42,557 nt of DNA from Peptoniphilaceae bacterium (GCA_030152565.1 JASLJE010000005.1:1-42557), one strand, 5' to 3'; counted from the first letter of the stretch, positions 31,767 through 39,954 are shown. Translations and numbers: made by a program. Notes: generated by a model not told the origin, from the letters alone.

Positions 31767-31982
31767 CTAGTCTAAAGACCAGTGGTCATCTATTAATTCC
31801 AATATTTTTTCTGTACAATATCTACCTTTGCAGGCACCTGTTCCAGCTCCTGTCTGCTCTTGAATAGAGGATAGATCATCATAGCCTTCATTGATTAGTT
31901 TTTTTATCTTATACTTGCTAATAGATTTGCAGGTGCAAACCTTAGTCATCTTGTCCATAATTTCATTTGTCTTATCGTCCAT
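31767..31982 (-). CDS. Stand-alone Bfd-like [2Fe-2S]-binding protein
   Basis: A 71-residue protein that is a single BFD-type (bacterioferritin-associated ferredoxin-like) Fe-S domain. Four cysteines fit cluster ligands: C16 and C18 (VCTCKSIS), and C51 and C56 (GACKGRYC). The second pair has the Cx4C spacing seen in BFD domains fused to dehydrogenases (CxGRxC), not the CxxC of E. coli Bfd, so a role as an electron-transfer partner of a flavo-oxidoreductase is as likely as iron release. ATG 31982 is preceded by GGAGGATAAT. It is a single gene with its own promoter. Confidence 0.88.
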   Translation of the reverse strand: MDDKTNEIMDKMTKVCTCKSISKYKIKKLINEGYDDLSSIQEQTGAGTGACKGRYCTEKILELIDDHWSLD

Positions 31983-31999
31983 ATTATCCTCCTAAATAA

Positions 32000-32008
32000 A
32001 TTATAACA
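32000..32008 (-). promoter_or_regulatory. Extended -10 promoter of the Bfd-like gene
   Basis: On the minus strand TGTTATAAT (32008-32000) gives an extended -10 (TG-n-TATAAT) about 18 nt upstream of the start codon's 5' end. No good -35 is seen. Confidence 0.5.
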
Positions 32009-32104
32009 GAAAAAAGGCTAGGCGGGAAAGTAAAGGATAAAAGAAAAGAGACCTTTACATTAGCATATAAAAGTATACTTATATTTAAATAAATATAGAT
32101 AGGC

Positions 32105-32110
32105 TATAAT
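32105..32110 (+). promoter_or_regulatory. -10 element of the CAP-domain gene
   Basis: TATAAT at 32105-32110, with only a poor -35 (TATTTA at 32082-32087, 17 bp away). It gives a leader of about 55 nt that ends in AGGGAGG before ATG 32173. Confidence 0.4.
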
Positions 32111-32172
32111 TGATATATAGATAACAAACTAGAGGCTAGCAAATTAACTAGCGAGGGGACAAGGGAGGATGC

Positions 32173-33501
32173 ATGTCGAATAAAAAAAGAATTTTAGTAG
32201 TTTTATTGGTGCTAGGGCTCATATTTACAGGGACTGGCCTGGAAGTAAGGGCCGCACAAGGTGGAGACGGCTTTTATACATCCAGGGGAGTAAATGTGAG
32301 AAACATGAAGGGGGAGCTTATAGGTTACCTGGAAGCGGGAGATGTTTTTGAGGCTAGAAGCCAGGGAGATTATCTTTTATCAGTCTATAAGGAAGAAAGG
32401 GTAAAGATTCATAAAAAATTTGCCCGTCAAGGAATATATGGAAGCTATAGATCCTTGGGAGCAAATGTTAGAGACTCTAAGGGAAAGAAATTAGGTAGAC
32501 TGGGAGTAAATAAAAAAATAGTTGGTAATCTAGATCCTAGCTATAGGGATGGTTCCTATGTAGGCTTTAACTATAAGGGGAAAAAGGCCTATGTCCATAT
32601 GAATTTTTTAAGGCCTGATTTTAATAATATGAATCGCTATAGGTCCAAGGGGGCTAAAATCAGGGATGTTAATGGAAAAGACCTGGGTAGGCTTAAGACC
32701 AATAGAAGAATAGATGGTTATCCTTTAGAGGATAAGATTTATTTTAACTATAGGGGAAAGACAGCTTCTATCCACTCTTCCTATGGCCAGTTACTAGAGG
32801 GGAAAAATGGTAGTTTATTCTTTTCTAGAGGAGCAGTTATTAGGGATGGTCAAGGAAATTATATGGGGCGTTTAAGCTTAAATGACTATATATATGGAAG
32901 GAAAATATCTGATGGGAAAATCCACTTTAACTATGGAGGAGAAAAGGTTACAGTTACCTCTAAGTTTATGACAGAATCCAAGACGAAAATTAACCTGGAT
33001 AAGTGGAAGGATAAGCCGGCTAGAAAGAAGTCTAATGAGTCTATAAAAATTGACCTGGGAGGAGAAAAACTGAACTTGTCTGGTCAAATAGACTGGCAGG
33101 CTACTGAAGCCATGTATAGTAGGGTAAATGAAATAAGACAAGAAAATGGTCTTAGAACTCTTAAGAAAATGAATGAAGGGGACAGGGAGCTTTTAATCAG
33201 GTCTTTGGAGACTGATTATATGGTGACCAAGCATGGCCTTCAAGCAGGTCATGACAGGCCTAATGGAGAAAACATTTTAGATTTATTTTCCAATTTATCT
33301 AAAAACTCTACCAGTATTTGGTCAGAAAACTTGGCCTTTACCAACTATGAAGAAGGTAGAAAACTAGGTAGGATCATGACAGATAATCTTTACCAGTCCC
33401 AGGTTCATAGGGAAAACATGTTAAGAAAAGATGCCAGTCATATAGGACTTATGGTAATTCATACAGAGGCTAGAAAAATTGGTCTACAAATAATTTATTA
33501 G
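32173..33501 (+). CDS. Secreted CAP-domain protein with four SH3-like repeats
   Basis: A 442-residue exported protein. Residues 1-28 are a signal peptide ending in EVRAAQ. Four repeats of about 55-60 residues follow, each with G-(A/V)-x-(V/I)-R-(D/N)-x-x-G-x-x-(L/M)-G-x-L and a later FNY-G-x-K-A block: GVNVRNMKGELIGYL, GANVRDSKGKKLGRL, GAKIRDVNGKDLGRL and GAVIRDGQGNYMGRL. They look like divergent SH3b modules. The last 130 residues form a CAP (SCP/PR1) domain: EAMYSRVNEIRQENG, HDRPNGENI, WSENLAFTNY and VHRENMLRKDASHIGL. CAP domains in bacteria are often surface-bound and of unclear activity. AGGGAGG is at 32162-32168. Confidence 0.87.
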   Translation: MSNKKRILVVLLVLGLIFTGTGLEVRAAQGGDGFYTSRGVNVRNMKGELIGYLEAGDVFEARSQGDYLLSVYKEERVKIHKKFARQGIYGSYRSLGANVRDSKGKKLGRLGVNKKIVGNLDPSYRDGSYVGFNYKGKKAYVHMNFLRPDFNNMNRYRSKGAKIRDVNGKDLGRLKTNRRIDGYPLEDKIYFNYRGKTASIHSSYGQLLEGKNGSLFFSRGAVIRDGQGNYMGRLSLNDYIYGRKISDGKIHFNYGGEKVTVTSKFMTESKTKINLDKWKDKPARKKSNESIKIDLGGEKLNLSGQIDWQATEAMYSRVNEIRQENGLRTLKKMNEGDRELLIRSLETDYMVTKHGLQAGHDRPNGENILDLFSNLSKNSTSIWSENLAFTNYEEGRKLGRIMTDNLYQSQVHRENMLRKDASHIGLMVIHTEARKIGLQIIY

Positions 33502-33511
33502 GTAAAAAAAT

Positions 33512-33540
33512 AAAGCCCAATCAATGATTGGGCTTTTGTC
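33512..33540. terminator. Bidirectional terminator between CAP gene and permease
   Basis: AAAGCCCAAT (33512-33521) pairs with ATTGGGCTTT (33527-33536) around CAATG. An A tract lies before it and TTTT within and after the 3' arm. Confidence 0.85.
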
Positions 33541-33552
33541 TTGTAAATTTTC

Positions 33553-34824
33553 TTATTCATTCATCCAGCCTAGTCTTTTTATTATATAGAAAAGTAAGCT
33601 TATTAGGATGGCTACCACTGATGATAGAACCATGCCTGAAAATTGTATACCGCCTAGGGTTACACTTACACCACTAAGGCCAGTTATAAATACTATAGAG
33701 GTAAGGATAAGGTTGGAAGATTTTGAGTAATCCACCCTTTGGTCTACCAAAAGTCTAATTCCTGATGAACCTATCATACCGTATAGAAGGAAGGTTACCC
33801 CACCAATTACGTTTCCTGGTATGGTGCTGATAAAGGCAGCCAAGGGTCCAAAGAAGGCCATAATAATTGATATAACAGCAGCTCCTGCTATAACATTAAC
33901 TGAGTAAACCCCTGTGATGGCCATAACTCCAATGTTTTCTCCATAGGTAGTTGTTGGAACTCCACCAATCATACCTGAAAGAGCTGTTGAAAAGTTATCT
34001 GCAAAGATAGATCTGTGTAGGCCTGGATCCTTCATTAGGTCCTTGCCGATAATGTTACTTGTTACTACTTGGTGACTTATGTGTTCTGAAGTTATTACCA
34101 AGAGAACAGGCATCATGGTCAAGATGGCCTGTAGGGAGAACTTTGGCGCTTGGAAGTTGGGCATGGTTATTAAACTTGCTTCCTTGATTGGGGTAAAGTC
34201 AACCATGTTAAACATAACTGAAACTAAGTAGCCTGAAACGATTGCTATTAGAATAGGTATGGTTGATAGAAAACCCTTAAACATAACTGAGCCCAAAACT
34301 GCTACTGATAGGGTAACTAGAAAGACTATTAGGTCTTGTTTGGTTGCTGTATCAGTCATAAGGTTGGCTCCAATAGCTCCACCGTTAACTGTATTAGCTG
34401 CTAGTTCAAATCCTATAAGGGCAACAACTGCTCCCATGGCTGCTGGTGGTAGAACAATGTCTATCCAGTCAGTACCAAACTTGTATATGATAAAAGCTAG
34501 GGCACATCCTAGGGCTCCAACTATAACAAAAGCACCTTGAGCATATTCAAAACCTTGAGAGGCTATTATTGCTGTACCAGGTGCTAGGAATGCAAAGCTT
34601 GAACCCAAATAAGCGGGTGCTTTCTTTTTTGTAATTAAAATAAATAATAGGGTACCAATTCCGTTCATAAGAAGTACTATACCAGGATTAATTCCGAATA
34701 AAATAGGAACTAAAACAGAAGCCCCAAACATCGCAAATGTGTGTTGAAGAGCTAGAGGGATTAGTAAACTTTTTGGCACTTTTTCGTCAACTTGATAAAT
34801 TCTTTTTCCGTTATCGTTTGTCAT
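33553..34824 (-). CDS. uraA: NCS2-family uracil/xanthine permease (UraA-like)
   Basis: A 423-residue membrane transporter with about 12-14 helices that imports a nucleobase with protons. LALQHTFAMFGASVLVPILFGINP at the start, AYLGSSFAFLAPGTAI, and GGVPTTTYGENIGVMAITGVYS (the substrate-binding NCS2 signature) are all present and resemble UraA/PyrP more than xanthine permeases. GGAGG precedes the start. A promoter lies at 34857-34885, leaving a leader of only about 25-30 nt, so there is no room for a PyrR attenuator. With hpt nearby it fits base salvage. Confidence 0.93.
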   Translation of the reverse strand: MTNDNGKRIYQVDEKVPKSLLIPLALQHTFAMFGASVLVPILFGINPGIVLLMNGIGTLLFILITKKKAPAYLGSSFAFLAPGTAIIASQGFEYAQGAFVIVGALGCALAFIIYKFGTDWIDIVLPPAAMGAVVALIGFELAANTVNGGAIGANLMTDTATKQDLIVFLVTLSVAVLGSVMFKGFLSTIPILIAIVSGYLVSVMFNMVDFTPIKEASLITMPNFQAPKFSLQAILTMMPVLLVITSEHISHQVVTSNIIGKDLMKDPGLHRSIFADNFSTALSGMIGGVPTTTYGENIGVMAITGVYSVNVIAGAAVISIIMAFFGPLAAFISTIPGNVIGGVTFLLYGMIGSSGIRLLVDQRVDYSKSSNLILTSIVFITGLSGVSVTLGGIQFSGMVLSSVVAILISLLFYIIKRLGWMNE

Positions 34825-34856
34825 ATTATACCTCCATAAATTTTTACATCTTTACT

Positions 34857-34885
34857 AGGATAAACTAATCAATATGAATTGTCAA
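34857..34885 (-). promoter_or_regulatory. Promoter of the uracil permease
   Basis: On the minus strand TTGACA (34885-34880), a 17-bp spacer and TATCCT (34862-34857). Confidence 0.75.
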
Positions 34886-34914
34886 GAATATTGATAGAGT
34901 AAAATAAAAAATAT

Positions 34915-34946
34915 TTAGAAAAAAGGACTGGTTTGACCAATCCTTT
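34915..34946 (-). terminator. Terminator of the glycosyltransferase gene
   Basis: Read on the minus strand, AAAGGATTGG pairs with CCAGTCCTTT around TCAAA, followed by a T tract. It lies 20 nt after the stop codon. Confidence 0.8.
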
Positions 34947-34965
34947 AGCTTAATTTATTCGGTTT

Positions 34966-36156
34966 TTATTCTTCTTCCAAAGACTTTTTCTTGTCTTCTA
35001 TAGCCCTAGTATAGATGTCTATAAGTTTTTCAGCCTGAGAAAAACGGTCGTTTTGAGCTGAATATTCTAGGACATTTTTCTTAAATTCCAAGTGTTCTTC
35101 TTCTGAATAATTAAGGACATCAGAAAATACCTTTTTAAAATCATCCTTGTCGCTCCATTGGTAACCATTGATTCCTGGTTTGATTTGAGCCTTATTAGGC
35201 GGATCAAGTTTAATCAAGGCAGGAAGACCACTGGCCATGGCCTCCAGCATGGAGATGGAGTGCATCTCTGATGTTGAGGCAGTTGTATAGTAATCCATGG
35301 CATAGAGATGGTCAGCTATTTCTGTATTTGGAATAGCGCCATAAAGGATAATTCTATCCTCCATTTGGTTTTCCTTAATCTTTTTTCTTAGTTCATCCTC
35401 CTGAGGACCCTTGCCTATGATAAATAGGACAGCATCTTCTCTAGGAAAGTTACAGTAGCTAAAATTATCTATAAGTTCCATAATGTTTTTTTCATCGCCA
35501 ATTCTTCCTACGAAGACAAAGGCCTTGGTTTGATCTGAAATATTATACTTCTTTCTAAATTCTTTTCTAAAGTTTTCCTTGGCATCGGTTTTCTTATATT
35601 TATCCACATCGACTGTATTGTCTAGAACTATAACATCCTTGTCTACTCCCTGTTTTTTAATGTAATTTTTAGCCTTGGGAGAAGGACTTAGGATGACGTC
35701 AGCTGCGTCACTAAAGTGTTTAAAATACTTTAAGGACAGGCTTTGGGTTATGTTTTTTAAACCGTAAAGACTTACATAGAAAAGGAACTCATCATATTCA
35801 GTGTGCAGGGTATAAACTAGGGGAACCTTTAGTTTTTTAGCCGCCCTAATACCTGTTTCAGCTATGCCGAATTCATTGTGGATATGGATGATGTCTGGTT
35901 CAAAGTCCAGGACTAATTCTTTTCTTTTAAAGTCTATAGGGGTTGCCACCCTATAGCCGTAAATTTTCTTTAAATATATACCAGGGACATAGATAACTCC
36001 ATCCTCATAAATTATTTCATCTTGTTTTTCAGCCCCGACAGTAACAACTAGGACTTCATGGCCCATTTCTTCAAAGGTCTGCTTTAACATATGGACGTGG
36101 GTCACAACTCCATTGATAAAGGGCAAGTAGGTTTCTGTAAATAATGCTATCTTCAT
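34966..36156 (-). CDS. GT4-family glycosyltransferase (diacylglycerol glucosyltransferase-like)
   Basis: A 396-residue GT-B-fold enzyme. The N-terminal domain opens MKIALFTETYLPFINGVVTHV, with HIHNEFGIAETGIRAAK and VYTLHTEYDEFLFY. The C-terminal nucleotide-sugar domain has FVFVGRIGDEKNIMEL, FIIGKGPQEDEL and the EX7E motif in STSEMHSISMLEAMASG. The overall pattern resembles the lipid glucosyltransferases that make mono- or diglucosyl-diacylglycerol for membranes and lipoteichoic acid anchors, which I infer but cannot prove. GGAG precedes the start. It stands alone, with a promoter that shares a 13-mer with that of murC. Confidence 0.86.
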   Translation of the reverse strand: MKIALFTETYLPFINGVVTHVHMLKQTFEEMGHEVLVVTVGAEKQDEIIYEDGVIYVPGIYLKKIYGYRVATPIDFKRKELVLDFEPDIIHIHNEFGIAETGIRAAKKLKVPLVYTLHTEYDEFLFYVSLYGLKNITQSLSLKYFKHFSDAADVILSPSPKAKNYIKKQGVDKDVIVLDNTVDVDKYKKTDAKENFRKEFRKKYNISDQTKAFVFVGRIGDEKNIMELIDNFSYCNFPREDAVLFIIGKGPQEDELRKKIKENQMEDRIILYGAIPNTEIADHLYAMDYYTTASTSEMHSISMLEAMASGLPALIKLDPPNKAQIKPGINGYQWSDKDDFKKVFSDVLNYSEEEHLEFKKNVLEYSAQNDRFSQAEKLIDIYTRAIEDKKKSLEEE

Positions 36157-36194
36157 AAAAACTCCTTTATATTCATGATTTTCATGTTATTTTG

Positions 36195-36207
36195 AGTATA
36201 TCATAAA
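36195..36207 (-). promoter_or_regulatory. Extended -10 promoter of the glycosyltransferase
   Basis: On the minus strand TTTATGATATACT: a TATACT -10 (36200-36195) preceded by TG-n. The same 13 bases occur at 38439-38451 before murC. Confidence 0.5.
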
Positions 36208-36289
36208 TTTATTCTTATTTATTATTCTATCAAAATAGTAATAATTAATTAAGATATTTTGTAAATATTGGAAAAGAAAGACCTTTTCT

Positions 36290-36298
36290 TGTTATAAT
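36290..36298 (+). promoter_or_regulatory. Extended -10 promoter of the mutarotase gene
   Basis: TGTTATAAT at 36290-36298 (TG-n-TATAAT), with TTGGAA 19 bp upstream of the -10 (36268-36273). It leaves a short leader of about 20 nt. Confidence 0.6.
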
Positions 36299-36325
36299 AG
36301 ACCTATCAAGTAAAAGGAGAATATC

Positions 36326-37024
36326 ATGAGTGAGTTATTAAAAAATGGAAGTTTATCCATAGAAGTAGATCCTAATGGTGCCTATATAACCAGCTTTAAG
36401 TCTGGAGATAGGGACTTGTTTTTTGAAAAAAGACAGGTGGCCTACCATAATTTGGAAAAGCCTAGGGGAGGATGTCACGTTTGCCTACCTCAGTTTGGAC
36501 CATCAGGCCAGTATAAGTTAAGACAACATGGCTATGGCAGGGACGAGGTATGGGAAGTAGTATATAAAAATGAGAGATATCTTAAGTTAAACCACCTGCA
36601 AGAAGAAGGCGATTGGAAGGGTTTGGATGCAACTCTTGAGTATGTTTTAGGCGGGGAGAGTCTAGAGTGTATTCTAAGTGTTAAAAACACTTCTAAGAAG
36701 GGGCTTAAGCTGGCGCCTGGTTTTCATCCCTACTATCAAATGAGAGAGGACGATGAGTTAATCATCAATGGTCAGGCCTATCCTTTTGATATTTTAGAGA
36801 AGACTCTTTATATAGATAATGTGAGAAGTTTTGAAATTAATAAGCAAAAATACACAATTGAAAATGAAAACTTAAATTTATTTGCCATTTGGACAGATCT
36901 AAAGGACAAGTATGTATGTATAGAGCCTAGCTATAGGGGAGATACCTTTATAGAGGACAGGGGCTATATGATCTTAAAGCCTAGAGAGGAAAAAAGGTTT
37001 AGTTTTAAAATAAAGGTGGAATAA
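36326..37024 (+). CDS. Aldose 1-epimerase-family protein (mutarotase, short form)
   Basis: A 232-residue beta-sandwich sugar epimerase, shorter than the usual 290-340. Catalytic features are visible: RQHGYGRDEVW near residue 73 holds the first histidine, APGFHPYYQM near residue 132 the second, and CIEPSYRGDTF near residue 197 the catalytic glutamate. The GCHVCLPQFGPS segment resembles the phosphate-contacting loop of hexose-6-phosphate mutarotases (YeaD type), so a phosphorylated hexose may be the substrate (inference). ATG 36326 follows AAGGAGA. Its last codons (GTG GAA TAA) form one arm of a perfect palindrome whose other arm encodes the end of murC. Confidence 0.86.
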   Translation: MSELLKNGSLSIEVDPNGAYITSFKSGDRDLFFEKRQVAYHNLEKPRGGCHVCLPQFGPSGQYKLRQHGYGRDEVWEVVYKNERYLKLNHLQEEGDWKGLDATLEYVLGGESLECILSVKNTSKKGLKLAPGFHPYYQMREDDELIINGQAYPFDILEKTLYIDNVRSFEINKQKYTIENENLNLFAIWTDLKDKYVCIEPSYRGDTFIEDRGYMILKPREEKRFSFKIKVE

Positions 37025-37040
37025 GCTGAGCTTATTCCAC
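37016..37040. terminator. Palindrome encoding both convergent gene ends
   Basis: GTGGAATAAGC (37016-37026) and GCTTATTCCAC (37030-37040) form a perfect 11-bp stem around TGA. Both genes end with codons GTG GAA TAA inside the arms. Only short T tracts flank it, so efficiency as a terminator is uncertain. Confidence 0.7.
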
Positions 37041-38414
37041 TATCATTTTTGCTAGAACATCCGGGTCTCCACAACCTGTTGTCAAGCAAAGATCATCTTT
37101 TTTTATTGTTTCTTGTATATATTCCTTGGCTCCTTCAAAGTCGCCTATATATTTGGCATTTACCTTATTTTTCTTTAGTAAATCTACCAGGTCCTTAGAG
37201 TGGATGGTAGGATCAAACTTTTCCCTGGCTGGGAAGATATCTGTTACTATAACTTCATCACAGGCATAGAAACTATCTCCAAACTCTTCTAAAAGAGCCT
37301 TGGTTCTAGAGAAGGTATGTGGTTGGAAGACACACACTAGCCTGTTTTTCTTGTGCTCATTTAATGGTTCTAGGGTAGCCTGTAATTCAATTGGATGATG
37401 GGCATAGTCTGTCATGATGGTTGCATCGTGGTAGTGGCCTATAACCTCCATCCTCCTGTGAAGGGGCTTGTAGGTATTTAAGGCCCTGTGGATAGGTTCT
37501 AGGCCTATGCCGTTTTCATAGCTAGCAGCTATGGCAGCCATAGCATTGTAAATGTTGTAGCCTCCCATAAAGCCAAGTTCATATCTTTCTATTCTACCGT
37601 CTTTAAATCTTAGGTCAAAGGCAGGATAGCCTTCATCTGAGTAAGAAATATTGTAGGCATAGTAGTCGGCCTTATCATTTTTTGTTGAAAAAGTAATTGC
37701 CTCACCCTTTATATGGTCTAGTAGGCTATGGGTGTTTTCATCATCAATGTTTATGATTACCTTGGAGTTTTCGTCCAAGTGGTCCATATAGCCTTCAAAG
37801 GTTTCTATAATGTGGTCCAAGTCCCTATAGTAGTCTAAGTGGTCCTCACTAATGTTTAAAATAACTGCAGTTGAAGGGTAGTAGTGAAGGATATTTCCTT
37901 TGAATTCGCAAGCTTCAGTCAGTAAAAAATCCCTGGAACCTGCCAAGACATTACCCTTTATATCATCAAAAAATCCACCAAGTAGTATTGTAGGATCTTC
38001 AGGTGATTCAACTAGCATTTTTGAAATCATTGATGTGGTTGTAGACTTGCCGTGGGAACCGGAAACTGCAATTGATTTTTTGTAGTTTCTCATAAGGGCT
38101 CCTAGAAAGACTCCTCTGCTAACCAAGTCCTTGCCTGTTTCAAGAGCTGCTATATACTCTTCATTATCAGGAAGGATAGCATCTGTGTAGATGAATAAGT
38201 CCTGGTCCTTAATATTTTCTTTTTTCTGTCCTATATATATATCTATACCGTTATCTCTTAATATTTGTAAGTTTTCCTTGTCACTTCTATCAGAACCTGA
38301 AACCTTAAAGCCATTTTTTGCCATAAGTAGGGCAATACCTGACATACTAACTCCACCAATTCCTAAGAAATGTAATTTTTTATATTTATGATCATCCAAA
38401 TTAAATGTAAACAT
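37032..38414 (-). CDS. murC: UDP-N-acetylmuramate-L-alanine ligase
   Basis: A 460-residue cytoplasmic Mur ligase that adds L-alanine to UDP-MurNAc, the first step of the peptidoglycan stem peptide. The N-terminal Rossmann motif is LHFLGIGGVSMSGIALLM, the ATP-binding P-loop is SGSHGKSTTTSMI near residue 115 (Ser in place of the usual first Thr after Lys), NISEDHLDYY contacts magnesium, and TDYAHHPIEL near residue 335 is the family's ATP/amino-acid site. GGAGGT precedes the start. It is divergent from glmU, which makes its precursor UDP-GlcNAc, with 154 bp between them. Confidence 0.96.
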   Translation of the reverse strand: MFTFNLDDHKYKKLHFLGIGGVSMSGIALLMAKNGFKVSGSDRSDKENLQILRDNGIDIYIGQKKENIKDQDLFIYTDAILPDNEEYIAALETGKDLVSRGVFLGALMRNYKKSIAVSGSHGKSTTTSMISKMLVESPEDPTILLGGFFDDIKGNVLAGSRDFLLTEACEFKGNILHYYPSTAVILNISEDHLDYYRDLDHIIETFEGYMDHLDENSKVIINIDDENTHSLLDHIKGEAITFSTKNDKADYYAYNISYSDEGYPAFDLRFKDGRIERYELGFMGGYNIYNAMAAIAASYENGIGLEPIHRALNTYKPLHRRMEVIGHYHDATIMTDYAHHPIELQATLEPLNEHKKNRLVCVFQPHTFSRTKALLEEFGDSFYACDEVIVTDIFPAREKFDPTIHSKDLVDLLKKNKVNAKYIGDFEGAKEYIQETIKKDDLCLTTGCGDPDVLAKMIVE

Positions 38415-38438
38415 AATACCTCCTATTTGACTTTTTTA

Positions 38439-38451
38439 AGTATATCATAAA
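38439..38451 (-). promoter_or_regulatory. Extended -10 promoter of murC
   Basis: On the minus strand TTTATGATATACT (38451-38439), with a TG-n-TATACT extended -10, about 25 nt upstream of the start codon. It is identical to the 13-mer before the glycosyltransferase. Confidence 0.5.
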
Positions 38452-38522
38452 AGACCCCTTAATAAAATAGTAATGGCTTGAAATAGCAAGTTGGCCATTT
38501 GCTTGATTTGTCATTATATATA

Positions 38523-38536
38523 TATAATAGTATAAT
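38523..38536 (+). promoter_or_regulatory. -10 elements of the glmU operon
   Basis: Two TATAAT hexamers occur at 38523-38528 and 38531-38536. TTGATT (38503-38508) is the best -35, at an imperfect distance from either (14 or 22 bp). The start of transcription therefore remains open. Confidence 0.45.
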
Positions 38537-38568
38537 TAACATGGATAAAAAATATATAGGAGTGAATT

Positions 38569-39954
38569 ATGGATAAAGCTATAATACTTGCTGCCGGTGA
38601 AGGCACTAGAATGAAGTCAAATATATCTAAAGTTATGCATAGGATAGTAAACAAGACCCTATTGGAATATGTTCTAGAGGCCTCTATAGAAGCAGGCATA
38701 GAAGAAAACATTGCCATAGTAGGCAAGAATGAAGATCAGGTTAAAGAATATTTTAAAGAAAAGTTAATATATAGAAAGCAAAACATAGGCAAGGATTTTC
38801 CCTATGGGACAGGCTATGCAGTTATGCAGGCAGTAGATCTTATAGGAGATGAGGATTCAATAGCTATTTTATCAGGAGATGTTCCCCTTATAAGGCCTTC
38901 CACACTAAGGGCTCTTATGGAATTTCACAATGATAAAGATAACGATGCCACTGTTTTAAGTGCCATTATAGATGACCCTACAGGCTATGGTAGGATTGTA
39001 AAAGACGACAAGGGAAATTTTGTAAAGATAGTAGAAGACAGGGACTGTACTAGTGAAGAAAAAAAGATTAAGGAATTTAACTCAGGCATATATGTATTTA
39101 ATGGAGCGAAACTAAAGGATGCCCTAAAGAAGTTGGACATGGACAATTCCCAAGGAGAGCTTTATGTGACAGATGTATTTTCCATCCTTAAAAGGGAAGA
39201 GGGAAGAATCGACAGTTTTCTCCTAGATGACTTGGAAGAAGTTTACGGCATAAACTCCAAGGTTCAATTGTCAGAAGCTGAAGAGATTATGAGAAAGAGA
39301 ATAAATACCTTCTATATGGAGGAAGGGGTTATTTTAGAAAATCCTTCAACTATAACCATAGAAAAGGGAGTTGAAATAGGAAAAGACACAAAAATAGAGT
39401 CTAATGTTAAGATTTTGGGTAAGACAAAAATAGGTGAAGACTGTCTTATAGGCTCAGGTTCACAGGTAGAAGATAGCACTTTAGGTAACAATATAATAAT
39501 AAAATCATCTTTTGTTGAAAAATCTTCGATTGAAGATTATACTGATATAGGACCTTTTGCTCATATAAGACCAAATTCTAAATTAGGTAGACAGGTACAT
39601 ATTGGTAATTTTGTGGAGATAAAGAATGCTTCACTAGGAGATTACACTAAGGCGGGCCATCTGGCATATGTTGGAGATGCTGATTTAGGATCAAAGATAA
39701 ATGTTGGATGCGGTGTCATATTTGTTAATTATGATGGAAAGAACAAATTTAGATCTAAGGTAGAAGATGGAGCCTTTGTTGGGTCAAATGCCAATATTGT
39801 AGCGCCAGTGCATATTGAAAAGGAAGCCTATATAGCGGCTGGTTCAACTATCACAAGAGATGTTGAAGCAGGGGACTTGGCTATAGAAAGGGCTAGACAA
39901 AAAAATATTGCCGGCTACGTGGAGAAAAAGAAAGAAAAAGAAAAAAACAAGTAA
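38569..39954 (+). CDS. glmU: Bifunctional GlcNAc-1-P uridyltransferase/GlcN-1-P acetyltransferase
   Basis: A 461-residue enzyme that makes UDP-GlcNAc for peptidoglycan. The N-terminal uridyltransferase domain starts AIILAAGEGTRMKSNISKVMH (the usual LPKVLH is ISKVMH here, keeping the lysine), with YGTGYAVMQA and LSGDVPLIRP. From about residue 255 a left-handed beta-helix of hexapeptide repeats carries the acetyltransferase (IGPFAHIRPNSKLG, KAGHLAYVGDADLG, CGVIFVNYDGKNK). TAGGAGTGA lies upstream of ATG 38569. It heads the glmU-prs-pth-mfd order that is also found in B. subtilis. Confidence 0.96.
   Translation: MDKAIILAAGEGTRMKSNISKVMHRIVNKTLLEYVLEASIEAGIEENIAIVGKNEDQVKEYFKEKLIYRKQNIGKDFPYGTGYAVMQAVDLIGDEDSIAILSGDVPLIRPSTLRALMEFHNDKDNDATVLSAIIDDPTGYGRIVKDDKGNFVKIVEDRDCTSEEKKIKEFNSGIYVFNGAKLKDALKKLDMDNSQGELYVTDVFSILKREEGRIDSFLLDDLEEVYGINSKVQLSEAEEIMRKRINTFYMEEGVILENPSTITIEKGVEIGKDTKIESNVKILGKTKIGEDCLIGSGSQVEDSTLGNNIIIKSSFVEKSSIEDYTDIGPFAHIRPNSKLGRQVHIGNFVEIKNASLGDYTKAGHLAYVGDADLGSKINVGCGVIFVNYDGKNKFRSKVEDGAFVGSNANIVAPVHIEKEAYIAAGSTITRDVEAGDLAIERARQKNIAGYVEKKKEKEKNK

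Noticed and set aside
34825..34965. PyrR-type attenuator before the uracil permease
   Set aside because: The promoter lies only about 30 nt upstream of the start codon, and the one hairpin in the gap belongs to the preceding gene's terminator.
38486..38504. AGCAA...TTGCT symmetry around TGGCCA between murC and glmU as an operator
   Set aside because: The arms and the centre are out of register, so the symmetry is imperfect, and no regulator gene is nearby to support it.
38541..38576. An 11-codon ORF overlapping the glmU start as a leader peptide
   Set aside because: It has no ribosome site and starts at or before the likely transcription start; its ATGGATAAA resemblance to the glmU start looks incidental.
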